From positions 1 through 13,982 of the forward strand of contig CAMFIX010000024.1 in the NCBI GenBank assembly GCA_945952425.1: DNA of 13,982 nt, read 5' to 3'. Position numbers and translations under genes: made by a program. Below, one piece after another: positions 7,416-13,982 of this stretch (positions are counted from its first letter, which is position 1; every line of letters begins with the position of its first letter). The notes under the pieces were generated by a model. The model worked only from the letters and a program-made list of their open reading frames with translations. It was not told where the DNA came from and made no database searches. The DNA is from an uncultured Pseudorhodobacter sp. (GTDB lineage: Bacteria > Pseudomonadota > Alphaproteobacteria > Rhodobacterales > Rhodobacteraceae).

Positions 7416-8179
7416 ACCCGCCGCGCCATCAACGCCCCGTGCAGCCCCGGGCTTGCGACGATCAGCCCCTCCGCCTGCGGATGCGCCGCGTTGTACCGCA
7501 ACGCCCGTCCCGCCCCGTCGCTGACCGCCACCCCGGCCCGTTCGGCGATCAAGGCCCCCGCCGCCGTATCCCATTCCCAGGCCGGTCGCTGCGAGATCAG
7601 CGCGTCGAAGGCCCCCTCGGCCACCAGGCAAAAGCGCCAAGCCAGCGAGGCGCGGAAGTGGCGCTTCACCTCCGGCACGCCGCCGGGCCAAAGCCCGGGC
7701 TCCAGCGCCGCGCGGTTGGCCAGCACCTGCGGCAGCCCGTCGGGCCGACACCCCGCAATCACCGCACCGTTCTTCGTCGCGGGCCCCTCGGCCTCGGCCG
7801 TATAGGTCAGCCCCATGGCGGGCAGATGCACCACCCCGGCCACCGGCCTCCCCCGCCGGACGACGGCCAGCGAGACCGAAAAGCTCTCCGCCCCTTCGAT
7901 GAAGCTGCGGGTGCCGTCGATCGGGTCGAGGATGAACAGCGCCTCGCGCCCCAGCCTCTCGGCGCTGTCTTCGCTTTCTTCCGACAGCCAGCCATAGTCC
8001 GGCCGCGCCGGACGCAGCAGCGCCTCAAGCTGCGCGTTCACGGCAAGGTCGGCCTCGGTCACCGGACCCTGGCCGTCGGGCTTCTCCCAGACTTGCGGCG
8101 CGCGGCGCCAGAAACGCAAGGCCGTCGCCCCCGCGGCCTCGGCCGCCTGCACCAGCAACGAAAGGTCAGGCCCCGGCAA
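7406..8179 (-). CDS. Inositol monophosphatase / CysQ-like phosphatase
   Basis: A Mg2+-dependent, Li+-sensitive type phosphatase of 257 residues. Metal-site motifs are complete: GPVTEADLAVN at 38-48, WLSEES at 64-69 (Glu67), ILDPIDGTRSF at 83-93 (Asp85, Asp88) and WEWDTAAG at 201-208 (Asp204). Family members hydrolyse inositol phosphates, PAP/PAPS (CysQ) or histidinol phosphate, and the sequence alone does not decide which; in this group a 3'(2'),5'-bisphosphate nucleotidase role is common. The start is an unusual TTG at 8179, overlapping the end of pmbA by 14 bases with AAGGG about seven bases before it. The frame has no better upstream start, and the N-terminus MPGPDLSLLVQAAEAAG is normal for the family. 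It is co-transcribed with pmbA. Confidence 0.92.
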   Translation of the reverse strand: MPGPDLSLLVQAAEAAGATALRFWRRAPQVWEKPDGQGPVTEADLAVNAQLEALLRPARPDYGWLSEESEDSAERLGREALFILDPIDGTRSFIEGAESFSVSLAVVRRGRPVAGVVHLPAMGLTYTAEAEGPATKNGAVIAGCRPDGLPQVLANRAALEPGLWPGGVPEVKRHFRASLAWRFCLVAEGAFDALISQRPAWEWDTAAGALIAERAGVAVSDGAGRALRYNAAHPQAEGLIVASPGLHGALMARRVAG

Positions 8180-9503
8180 GCATCAGCCCTTCGACCAGAA
8201 GCGAGGGCACCCGCGTCCCGTGATGCGGCTTGGCGTCATTGGCGGGAAGGATCGTCTTCAGCATGTCCAGGAGGTTGCCCGCGATCGTGCATTCGTTGAC
8301 CGGGCCGGTCACCACCCCGTTCTCCACCCAGAAGCCGCTCGCACCGCGCGAGTAATCCCCCGTCGTCGGGTTGATGGTCGAGCCGATCAGCGAGGTCACC
8401 CAAAGCCCGGTGCCCATCTGGGCGATCAGGTCCGCGCGCGTAAGCACCCCCGGGGTCAGGTCGATGTTGGTGGTCGAGGGCGAGGGCGGCGCGCCCGTCC
8501 CCCGCGTAGCATTGGCGGTCGAGTCCATCCCCAGCTTGCGCCCCGTCGCCAGGTCCAGCGTCCAGCCCATCAGCACGCCGTCATCGACCAGCGCGCGCCG
8601 CGCCGTCGCCAGCCCCTCGCCGTCGAAGGGGCGAGAGCCCGAGATGCGCCGCCGCAGCGGGTCTTCCACCACCGACAGCCCTTTCGGCAAGACCTGCGCC
8701 CCAAGCTTGTCGCGCAGCCACGACGTCCCGCGCACGATCATCGACCCGTTGGCCGCCATCACCAGATGCCCGATCAGCGAGGCCGCGACCCTTTCGTCGA
8801 AGACCACCGGAAAGGCCCCGGTCGGCGGTTTCTTCGCCCCCAGCCGCTGCAGCGCCCGTTCCGCGGCCAAAGCCCCGATCTCGGCCGCACCCGGCATGTC
8901 GGCGGCAAAGATCCGCCCCTCGGCGGCCCAGTCGCGCTCCATCCCGGTGCCTTCGCCGACGAAGGCCACGGCCGACAGGGAATGCGAGGTCCGGCCATAG
9001 CCGCCGGAAAACCCGTTGCTCATCGCCAGGTGGATGGCGCGGCGGGAATAGCCCGCCGAGGCCTCGACCTGCACCACCCCCGGCGCCATGGCCGCAGCTT
9101 CGACCGCGCGGGCGGCCTCTTCCAAGGCGGCGGCAGAGGGTTCTTCGGCCGGGTCCGACAGTTCCAGCGCCGCCGCATCCCAGTTTTTCGCCAGCTGATC
9201 CGGCGAAGCCAGCCCCGCCGTCGCATCCTCCGGCGCCTCGCGGGCCATTGCGACGGCGCGTTCGGCCAGCCGCTCCATCGTCGCGGCCGAGATGTCGGAA
9301 GCCGACACGCAGGCCTGCCGCCGCCCCATCAGCACGCGCAACCCGATCTCGACGCCTTCGGCCCGTTCGGCCTGCTCCAGGGCGCCCTTGCGGATGTCGA
9401 TGGACTGGCTTTGACCATGGACGGCAATGGCATCCGCCGCCTCGGCCCCGGCCTTTTGTGCCGCGGCCAGAAGGCGGGCGGTCAATGCGTTCAAATCATG
9501 CAT
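8166..9503 (-). CDS. pmbA: Metallopeptidase partner TldE/PmbA
   Basis: PmbA/TldE forms a heterodimeric cytoplasmic protease with TldD that trims unfolded peptides. In enterobacteria it matures microcin B17 and degrades the antitoxin CcdA. This 445-residue protein shows the family layout: an N-terminal alpha-beta part with SIDIRKGALEQAERAE, a central SNGFSGGYGRTSHS, and a conserved C-terminal stretch with TDLATG-like LDLATG, LIAQMGTGLWVTSL and GDYSRGASGFWVENG. No HExxxH zinc motif is present, as expected for TldE, since the metal site belongs to TldD. No tldD is in the window. ATG 9503 was chosen over a frame 17 residues longer because AAGGGG precedes it and MHDLNALTARLLAAAQ is the usual N-terminus. 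It is divergent from the kynureninase-like gene. Confidence 0.94.
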   Translation of the reverse strand: MHDLNALTARLLAAAQKAGAEAADAIAVHGQSQSIDIRKGALEQAERAEGVEIGLRVLMGRRQACVSASDISAATMERLAERAVAMAREAPEDATAGLASPDQLAKNWDAAALELSDPAEEPSAAALEEAARAVEAAAMAPGVVQVEASAGYSRRAIHLAMSNGFSGGYGRTSHSLSAVAFVGEGTGMERDWAAEGRIFAADMPGAAEIGALAAERALQRLGAKKPPTGAFPVVFDERVAASLIGHLVMAANGSMIVRGTSWLRDKLGAQVLPKGLSVVEDPLRRRISGSRPFDGEGLATARRALVDDGVLMGWTLDLATGRKLGMDSTANATRGTGAPPSPSTTNIDLTPGVLTRADLIAQMGTGLWVTSLIGSTINPTTGDYSRGASGFWVENGVVTGPVNECTIAGNLLDMLKTILPANDAKPHHGTRVPSLLVEGLMLAGA

Positions 9504-9512
9504 GGGGATTCC

Positions 9513-9540
9513 CCTTTCGCTGCCAGATATGGGCGAAAGG
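9513..9540. repeat. Inverted repeat upstream of pmbA
   Basis: CCTTTCGC and GCGAAAGG, perfect 8-base arms, are separated by 12 bases that contain CCAGATATGG. It starts ten bases before the pmbA ATG on the minus strand. The left arm overlaps the ribosome site, so it could control translation as a hairpin or transcription as an operator. Confidence 0.5.
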
Positions 9541-9548
9541 CGGGAAGA

Positions 9549-9593
9549 CCTCAAGGGATGCGCCCTTCGGCGCGGGCCTCAAGGCTTGCGCCC
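9549..9593. repeat. Two 17-bp near-identical direct repeats in the pmbA/kynureninase-like gap
   Basis: CCTCAAGGGATGCGCCC (9549-9565) and CCTCAAGGCTTGCGCCC (9577-9593) match at 15 of 17 bases with starts 28 bp apart. Each contains the small inverted element CCT-CA-AGG. They lie between two divergent start codons, so tandem regulator sites are plausible. Confidence 0.5.
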
Positions 9594-9632
9594 GGACGCG
9601 CGGCAGCCTAGGCCTTGGCGCGGAGGTGCCCC

Positions 9633-10754
9633 ATGACCGGCGAGAGCTATTTCCTGTATCACTCCATCGGCCAATACCCGGCCAAGGCCCGCGACCTGGC
9701 GGCGGCGATGGCCGACTTCGCCTTGTGCTGGGGCACGGCGGACGATGGGCAATGGGCCCATGTCCTGCCCAGGCGCCAACGCTTCATCGACCGCTGGAGC
9801 GCGATCCTGAACGCCGCGCCGGGCTCGGTGACCACGTTCGAAAGCGTGACCCAGGCCTTCCACGCGCTGCTGATCGCGCTGCCTGCGGGCCATCTGCGGG
9901 GCAAGAAGGTGCTGGTGGCGGCGGATTGCTTTCCGTCGAACCATTTCCTTCTGCAGGGCATGGGCGAGAAATACGGCTTCACCCTGAAAACGGTCCCCCT
10001 GCGCCAGGGCGCCGCCCATGTCGAGGAGGAGGACTTCCGCGACGCCTGGACGCCCGACGTCGGCCTGGCCTTGCTGACCTGGGTGTCCTCGACGACCTCG
10101 GCCCGGATCGACTTGCCGGCGATGGTTGCGCATGGTCGCCGGATGGGCAGCCTGATCGGGGTGGATATCACGCAAGCCGCCGGGCTTCTGCCCTTCGACG
10201 TCATGGCGGGAGAGGTGGATTTCGCGGTATCCACCAGCCTGAAGTGGATGTGCGGCACGCCGGGCGCCGGGGTGCTTTACCTCTCGCCCCGGCTGATCCC
10301 GCATTGCCAGCCCGAACTGCGCGGCTGGTTCAGCCAGGAGAACCCGTTCAACTGGGATATCGCGGCGTTTTCCTATGCCCCCGACATCCGCCGCTTCGAC
10401 AATGGCACGCCCGGGGTGATGGCGGCGGTGGCGAGCCTTCCGGCGCTGGAGTGGCATGCGGCGCAGGACAAGGGCGCGATCCTCGCCCATAACCGCAAGC
10501 TGACGGCGGGGCTGATCGCGATGGCCGACGAGATGGCCTTGCCCCTGGTCACCCCGCGGGACGCGGGCAAGCGCGGCGGCTCGGTCATGGTCAAGCTGCC
10601 CGACAGCCGCCCGGCGAAAGCGGTGGTCGATGCCCTGCGCGCCCAGGGCGTCACGACCGATGCCCGCGGCCAGACCCTGCGGCTTTCGCCCGGGGTGATG
10701 ACGACCGAGGCCGGGCTGTCCCGGCTGGCCACGGCGCTGAAGGCCCTGCTTTAG
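9633..10754 (+). CDS. PLP-dependent class V aminotransferase-fold enzyme, kynureninase-like
   Basis: A 373-residue fold-type I PLP enzyme. The PLP lysine is Lys204 in TSLKWMCGTPGAG, with Asp178 and Gln181 in GVDITQAAG pairing with the cofactor. ELRGWF near 228-233 and FDNGTPGVMAA near 255-265 match the kynureninase pattern (GWW/GWF...GTP). Kynureninase itself is about 410-420 residues and cleaves kynurenine to anthranilate and alanine; this is shorter and no other tryptophan-degradation gene is present, so a related lyase or desulfurase-like activity is equally possible. The start ATG 9633 has GGAGG six bases upstream, better than an in-frame start six codons earlier. Its stop overlaps the convergent IclR gene stop by four bases. 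An IclR regulator beside it suggests substrate-induced catabolism (inference). Confidence 0.85.
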   Translation: MTGESYFLYHSIGQYPAKARDLAAAMADFALCWGTADDGQWAHVLPRRQRFIDRWSAILNAAPGSVTTFESVTQAFHALLIALPAGHLRGKKVLVAADCFPSNHFLLQGMGEKYGFTLKTVPLRQGAAHVEEEDFRDAWTPDVGLALLTWVSSTTSARIDLPAMVAHGRRMGSLIGVDITQAAGLLPFDVMAGEVDFAVSTSLKWMCGTPGAGVLYLSPRLIPHCQPELRGWFSQENPFNWDIAAFSYAPDIRRFDNGTPGVMAAVASLPALEWHAAQDKGAILAHNRKLTAGLIAMADEMALPLVTPRDAGKRGGSVMVKLPDSRPAKAVVDALRAQGVTTDARGQTLRLSPGVMTTEAGLSRLATALKALL

Positions 10755-11503
10755 AGGCCCGCGCCATAGGCCGCCTCGACCTCGGCCCGCAGCGTCAGAA
10801 GCGCGGGGGCCAGCTCGGCCCCCAGCCGCAGGAAGCGCGGCGTGGGCATGGCGATGGCCAAAGCCAGCTCTGCCCCGCCCAAGGGGGGCAGAGCCACCGC
10901 CATGGCCGAGGCCCCCTCGCCGTATTCGTCGCGATCGGCAAAGACCCCCTCGGCCGCTGCCACCCCCGCCAGAACCCGCGCCGGATCGGTCTCGGTCCGC
11001 GGGGTAAAGGCCTGCAGCCCACCCGACAGAACCGCCATGGCCTGCTCTGGGGCCAAGAGCGACAGATGCGCCTTGCCCGCGGCCGTGCAATGCCAGGGCA
11101 GCTCCTTGCCGACGTAAGAGGTCACCCGGATCGCATCATGGCTGGCCAACTGCTCGATCACCACGATGCGCGCGCCCTCGCGCATCGTCAGGTCCAGGTT
11201 GTCGGGAAAGCGCGCATGCAGCGCCTGCAGGAAGGGCCGCATCAGCGCCCGCACGTCCAGCCGCACCCGCGCGCCCAGCCGCGCCAGCTCCATCCCCAGC
11301 CAGGCGCCCTGCTGCCCGAAGGCCTTGACCACCAGCCGTTCCTGCGCCAGCACCCCCACCAGCCGCTGCACGGTCGAGCGCGGCAGCCCGGTCATCGCCG
11401 CCAGCTGCCCGAAGCTCGCCCCCGGATGTTCGGCCAAGGCGCGCAGGATGGCCACCGCCCGCGCGATGCTTTGCCCGTCGCTTCTGCGGTGATCCTCAGC
11501 CAT
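10751..11503 (-). CDS. IclR-family transcriptional regulator
   Basis: A 250-residue DNA-binding regulator. The N-terminal winged helix-turn-helix spans roughly 12-70, with QSIARAVAILRALAEHPG, FGQLAAMTGLPRSTVQRLVG and a wing. The C-terminal effector domain includes LDLTMREGARIVVIEQLAS, ELPWHCTAAGKAHLSLL and the late DRDEYGEGASAMAVALPP segment. IclR proteins usually sense small organic acids and control neighbouring or divergent catabolic genes. I set the start at ATG 11503 (GAGG upstream); the open frame extends about 100 codons further but that part is low-complexity arginine-rich shadow. It is divergent from pcaF, as PcaR/PcaU-type IclR regulators are in other bacteria, and convergent with the kynureninase-like gene, so either may be its target. 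Confidence 0.93.
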   Translation of the reverse strand: MAEDHRRSDGQSIARAVAILRALAEHPGASFGQLAAMTGLPRSTVQRLVGVLAQERLVVKAFGQQGAWLGMELARLGARVRLDVRALMRPFLQALHARFPDNLDLTMREGARIVVIEQLASHDAIRVTSYVGKELPWHCTAAGKAHLSLLAPEQAMAVLSGGLQAFTPRTETDPARVLAGVAAAEGVFADRDEYGEGASAMAVALPPLGGAELALAIAMPTPRFLRLGAELAPALLTLRAEVEAAYGAGL

Positions 11504-11523
11504 CGGCGGCCTCGATTCTCGGC

Positions 11524-11585
11524 GCGATCCTGCGTCGCACCAACCTAGCACGAAAACGTTTGCGATCCCAGCGGGGCCGGATCGC
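11524..11585. promoter_or_regulatory. Cluster of GCGATCC elements and a palindrome in the iclR/pcaF gap
   Basis: GCGATCC occurs at 11524-11530 and 11562-11568, and its complement GGATCGC at 11579-11585. The last two form a perfect inverted repeat with a ten-base spacer. Just beside them, 11551-11564 is a nearly perfect palindrome built on AAACGTTT with CG at both ends. Lying between an IclR gene and its divergent neighbour, these are the best candidate operators for that regulator. Confidence 0.45.
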
Positions 11586-11691
11586 GATTGCAGGCCGCGC
11601 CGTCCTGGGCGAAAACCGGGCAGGCCGGTCGTTCGACGGCTGCAAGCCCCGGCGGCGCCCGCCCGTCGGCCCGATCGACCCGGAGGTCTGA

Positions 11692-12885
11692 ATGGACGCC
11701 TATATCTGCGACTATATCCGCACGCCCATCGGGCGTTTCGGCGGCGCGCTGGCCATGGTGCGCACGGACGATCTGGCCGCCGTGCCTTTGCGCGCGCTGA
11801 TGGCACGACATGCCGCGCTGGATTGGGCCGCGGTCGAGGATGTGATCCTGGGTTGCGCCAACCAGGCGGGCGAAGACAACCGCAACATCGCGCGGATGGC
11901 GGCTCTGCTGGCGGGCCTGCCGGTTGCGGTGACCGGGACGACGGTCAACCGGCTCTGCGGCTCGGGCATGGATGCGGTGCTGATCGCGGCGCGGCAGATC
12001 AAGGCGGGCGAGGCCGACCTTTTGATCGCGGGGGGCGTCGAAAGCATGTCGCGCGCGCCCTTCGTGATGCCCAAGGCGGAAAGCGCTTTCTCGCGCGCGG
12101 CCGAAATCCATGACACGACCATCGGCTGGCGCTTCGTCAACCCGGTGATGCAGGCGCAATACGGCGTCGAGTCGATGCCCGAAACCGGCGAGAATGTCGC
12201 GGAGGATTATGCCGTCTCGCGCGCGGATCAGGACGCTTTCGCGCTGCGCAGCCAGGCCCGGGCCGCGGCGGCACAGGCGAACGGACGGCTGGGGACCGAG
12301 ATCGCCCCGGTGACGATCCCGCAGCGCAAGGGCGAGGCTCTGGTCGTGGCGCAGGACGAACATCCCCGCGCCACGACGCTGGAGGCGCTGGCCAAGCTGC
12401 CGACCCCTTTCCGCAAGGGCGGCACGGTGACGGCGGGCAATGCCTCGGGCGTGAACGACGGGGCGGCGGCGCTGATCGTCGCCTCGGGGGCCGCGGTGAA
12501 GCGCCACGGCCTGACCCCCATCGCCCGCGTGCTGGGCGGCGCCACGGCGGGCGTGCCGCCGCGGATCATGGGGATTGGCCCGGCCCCGGCCTCGGCACGG
12601 CTGCTGGCGCGGCTGGGGCTGACGGTCGATGCGCTTTCGGTGATCGAGCTGAACGAGGCCTTCGCGAGCCAGGGCCTGGCCACGCTGCGCCAGCTGGGGA
12701 TCGCCGACGACGACCCCCGCGTGAACCCCAACGGCGGCGCCATCGCTTTGGGCCATCCCTTGGGCATGACCGGCGCCCGTATCACCGGCACCGCCGCCTT
12801 GCAGCTGAAGCCCGGGCAGATCGCGCTGTCGACCATGTGCATCGGCGTGGGCCAAGGCATCGCCATCGCGCTGGAGGGCTGCTAA
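11692..12885 (+). CDS. pcaF: 3-oxoadipyl-CoA thiolase (beta-ketoadipyl-CoA thiolase)
   Basis: Cleaves 3-oxoadipyl-CoA with CoA into succinyl-CoA and acetyl-CoA, the last step of the beta-ketoadipate and phenylacetyl-CoA pathways. The 397 residues are of normal length for the family. The opening YICDYIRTPIGRFGGAL and NRLCGSGMDAV are typical of PcaF/PaaJ. The catalytic residues are Cys89 (acyl carrier), His355 in ALGHPLG and Cys383 in MCIGVGQG, with NEAFA earlier. The start has GGAGG six bases before the ATG. No pcaI, pcaJ or paa genes are present, so it stands as a single gene divergent from the IclR regulator. General acetyl-CoA C-acyltransferase function is certain; the oxoadipyl specificity is by sequence pattern. 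Confidence 0.93.
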   Translation: MDAYICDYIRTPIGRFGGALAMVRTDDLAAVPLRALMARHAALDWAAVEDVILGCANQAGEDNRNIARMAALLAGLPVAVTGTTVNRLCGSGMDAVLIAARQIKAGEADLLIAGGVESMSRAPFVMPKAESAFSRAAEIHDTTIGWRFVNPVMQAQYGVESMPETGENVAEDYAVSRADQDAFALRSQARAAAAQANGRLGTEIAPVTIPQRKGEALVVAQDEHPRATTLEALAKLPTPFRKGGTVTAGNASGVNDGAAALIVASGAAVKRHGLTPIARVLGGATAGVPPRIMGIGPAPASARLLARLGLTVDALSVIELNEAFASQGLATLRQLGIADDDPRVNPNGGAIALGHPLGMTGARITGTAALQLKPGQIALSTMCIGVGQGIAIALEGC

Positions 12886-13856
12886 CGCCGTCTTCCCTTG
12901 CCCGGGGCCTTCCGCGACCGGGCGAGTTTCTCGGAATTCGCCCGCTCTTCCTCCAAAAGCTTCTGCCAGCGCGCCACCCGTTCCGCCGCCACGGCCCCCG
13001 CGGCCACCCCGGCCTTGACCGCGCAGCCGGGCTCGCCCCCATGGCGGCAGTTCGAGAATTTGCACCCGGTCGCCAGCTCCGCCAGGTCGTCGAAGAGCGC
13101 GAGGATGCCCTCTTCGGCATCGGTCAACTGGATCTCGCGCATGCCGGGCGTGTCGATCAGCCAGCCGCCGCCGCTCATCGCCACCAGGTAGCGCCCGGTC
13201 GTCGTATGGCGCCCCTTGGCATCGTCGTCGCGAATGTCCTGCACCGCCGCCGCCCCCCCGGTCAGCGCATTGGCAATCGTCGTCTTGCCGACCCCCGAAG
13301 AGCCCAAAAGCGCCACGGTCCGCCCCGGCCCCGTCCAGGGCGCCAACGCGCCGGAGACATCGCCGCGCTTGGCATCCAGCACGACGACGGCCAGATCGCG
13401 CGCCAAACCCGCGGCCCGGCTGCGAAAACCTTCGGGATCGTCGGCCTGGTCGGCCTTGGTCAGAACCACCACCGGCTCCACCCCGGCCTGCGCTGCCAGC
13501 ACCAGAAACCGCTCCATCCGCCCCGGGTTGAAATCGGCATTGCAGGACGAGACGACGAAGAGGCAATCGAGATTGGCCGCGATCAGCTGCCGGGCAAGCC
13601 CGGTGCCCGCCGCCTTGCGCTGCAGCAGGCTCCGCCGCTCCAGCACGGTCATGACCACCGGCCCCTCGGCCAAGACCCAGTCGCCCACCGCGATCTCGCC
13701 GGTCGAAAGACTGGAATGCGGGATCAGCTCTTCCGCCCCCCCGGGCCCCAGGGCCACCAGCCGCGCCCGATGCACCGCCGAAACCCGCAAGGGCCGGCCC
13801 GCACCACCCTGGCGCGCGAAATCATCCCCCCAACCGAGGGCCGTCAGATCATCCAT
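12882..13856 (-). CDS. rsgA: Ribosome small-subunit-dependent GTPase A (RsgA/YjeQ)
   Basis: A cytoplasmic GTPase that helps late maturation of the 30S ribosomal subunit. The 324 residues show the circularly permuted GTPase order diagnostic of RsgA: an OB-fold start, then G4 TKAD (133-136), G5-like LDAKRGD, G1 GSSGVGKTT (185-193), switch GRHTTT (215-220), G3 DTPG (235-238), and a C-terminal zinc knuckle with Cys265, Cys270, His272 and Cys278, closing with a basic KAPGKGRRR tail. ATG 13856 begins MDDLTALGW, a normal family N-terminus, though the ribosome site (GGGA ten bases upstream) is weak. Its stop overlaps the convergent pcaF stop by four bases. A tiny reading frame and a palindrome lie upstream. 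Confidence 0.96.
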   Translation of the reverse strand: MDDLTALGWGDDFARQGGAGRPLRVSAVHRARLVALGPGGAEELIPHSSLSTGEIAVGDWVLAEGPVVMTVLERRSLLQRKAAGTGLARQLIAANLDCLFVVSSCNADFNPGRMERFLVLAAQAGVEPVVVLTKADQADDPEGFRSRAAGLARDLAVVVLDAKRGDVSGALAPWTGPGRTVALLGSSGVGKTTIANALTGGAAAVQDIRDDDAKGRHTTTGRYLVAMSGGGWLIDTPGMREIQLTDAEEGILALFDDLAELATGCKFSNCRHGGEPGCAVKAGVAAGAVAAERVARWQKLLEEERANSEKLARSRKAPGKGRRR

Positions 13857-13883
13857 GTCGTCAAATCCCGCTGCATGCGTCGC

Positions 13884-13899
13884 GCGGAGACATCTCCGC
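13884..13899. repeat. Perfect 16-bp palindrome upstream of rsgA
   Basis: GCGGAGA and TCTCCGC flank a CA dinucleotide. It lies 28-43 bases before the rsgA ATG. The tight centre makes a DNA operator more likely than an RNA hairpin. No protein can be assigned. Confidence 0.45.
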
Positions 13900-13919
13900 A
13901 GAAGATGGCGGGAAAACCC

Positions 13920-13958
13920 TCAGCCCCGCCGCGCCTGGAGGAAAGCAAGATCGGTCAT
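13920..13958 (-). CDS. Possible 12-codon leader peptide upstream of rsgA
   Basis: ATG 13958 opens a frame reading MTDLAFLQARRG and then TGA. It is preceded five bases away by a full AGGAGG, the strongest ribosome site in this part of the window and much better than that of rsgA itself. It ends 63 bases before rsgA and is in the same frame as rsgA. It might be a leader peptide or a chance short frame. Only its initiation signal supports it. Confidence 0.25.
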   Translation of the reverse strand: MTDLAFLQARRG

Positions 13959-13982
13959 GACATCCTCCTGCATGGGGTGGGG

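Noticed and set aside
11504..11806. N-terminal extension of the IclR regulator by about 100 residues
   Set aside because: The extension is arginine-rich, overlaps the pcaF start antisense, and the DNA-binding domain begins soon after ATG 11503.
11545..13566. A 673-residue minus-strand open frame
   Set aside because: It is antisense to pcaF and overlaps rsgA in another frame. Both of those have full catalytic motifs, whereas this frame is glycine/arginine-rich without any domain.

Overview
The window looks like ordinary chromosomal DNA from a GC-rich alphaproteobacterium, most likely a member of the Rhodobacteraceae (Rhodobacter/Paracoccus relatives). The basis is strong G/C bias at third codon positions, a glutathione-dependent formaldehyde dehydrogenase with the start typical of that group, a class II (c'/c-556 type) periplasmic cytochrome, and a PmbA, RsgA and PcaF style typical of the family. 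I see no transposase, integrase, phage gene, CRISPR array, tRNA or rRNA. Thirteen protein genes pack the window. No gene-free stretch exceeds 300 bases; the longest gaps are about 188 bp (11504-11691), 173 bp (1088-1260) and 129 bp (9504-9632), and these hold most of the regulatory-looking repeats.

Layout. Left edge: a minus-strand class III alcohol dehydrogenase running off the window, divergent from a small plus-strand I78-family protease-inhibitor lipoprotein. That gene converges on a minus-strand cytochrome c'/c-556 gene across a bidirectional terminator. Positions 2112-5070: a tightly coupled minus-strand operon of GMC flavin oxidoreductase, Dabb-domain protein and glycerate 2-kinase. 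Divergent from it are an MFS (DHA2-type) exporter and a 257-residue protein that I do not recognise. Positions 7406-9503: pmbA (tldE) followed by an overlapping inositol-monophosphatase-family gene on the minus strand. Divergent from pmbA is a kynureninase-like PLP enzyme, which converges on an IclR regulator. The IclR gene is divergent from pcaF (3-oxoadipyl-CoA thiolase), which converges on rsgA. A possible 12-codon leader peptide precedes rsgA at the right edge.

Functional themes. C1/formaldehyde detoxification and periplasmic electron transfer lie on the left. An uncharacterised oxidative step joined to glycerate phosphorylation is in the middle. On the right an IclR regulator sits between a kynureninase-like enzyme and an aromatic-catabolism thiolase. 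Two features recur. Convergent pairs twice share a 4-bp overlap of their stop codons. GC-rich hairpins twice carry a stop codon in the loop. The best leads are the perfect 21-bp palindrome over the predicted promoter of the inhibitor lipoprotein, the repeats in the pmbA/kynureninase-like and iclR/pcaF gaps, the GMC-Dabb-glycerate kinase operon, and the unassigned 257-residue protein. I did not find a convincing new multi-gene system.
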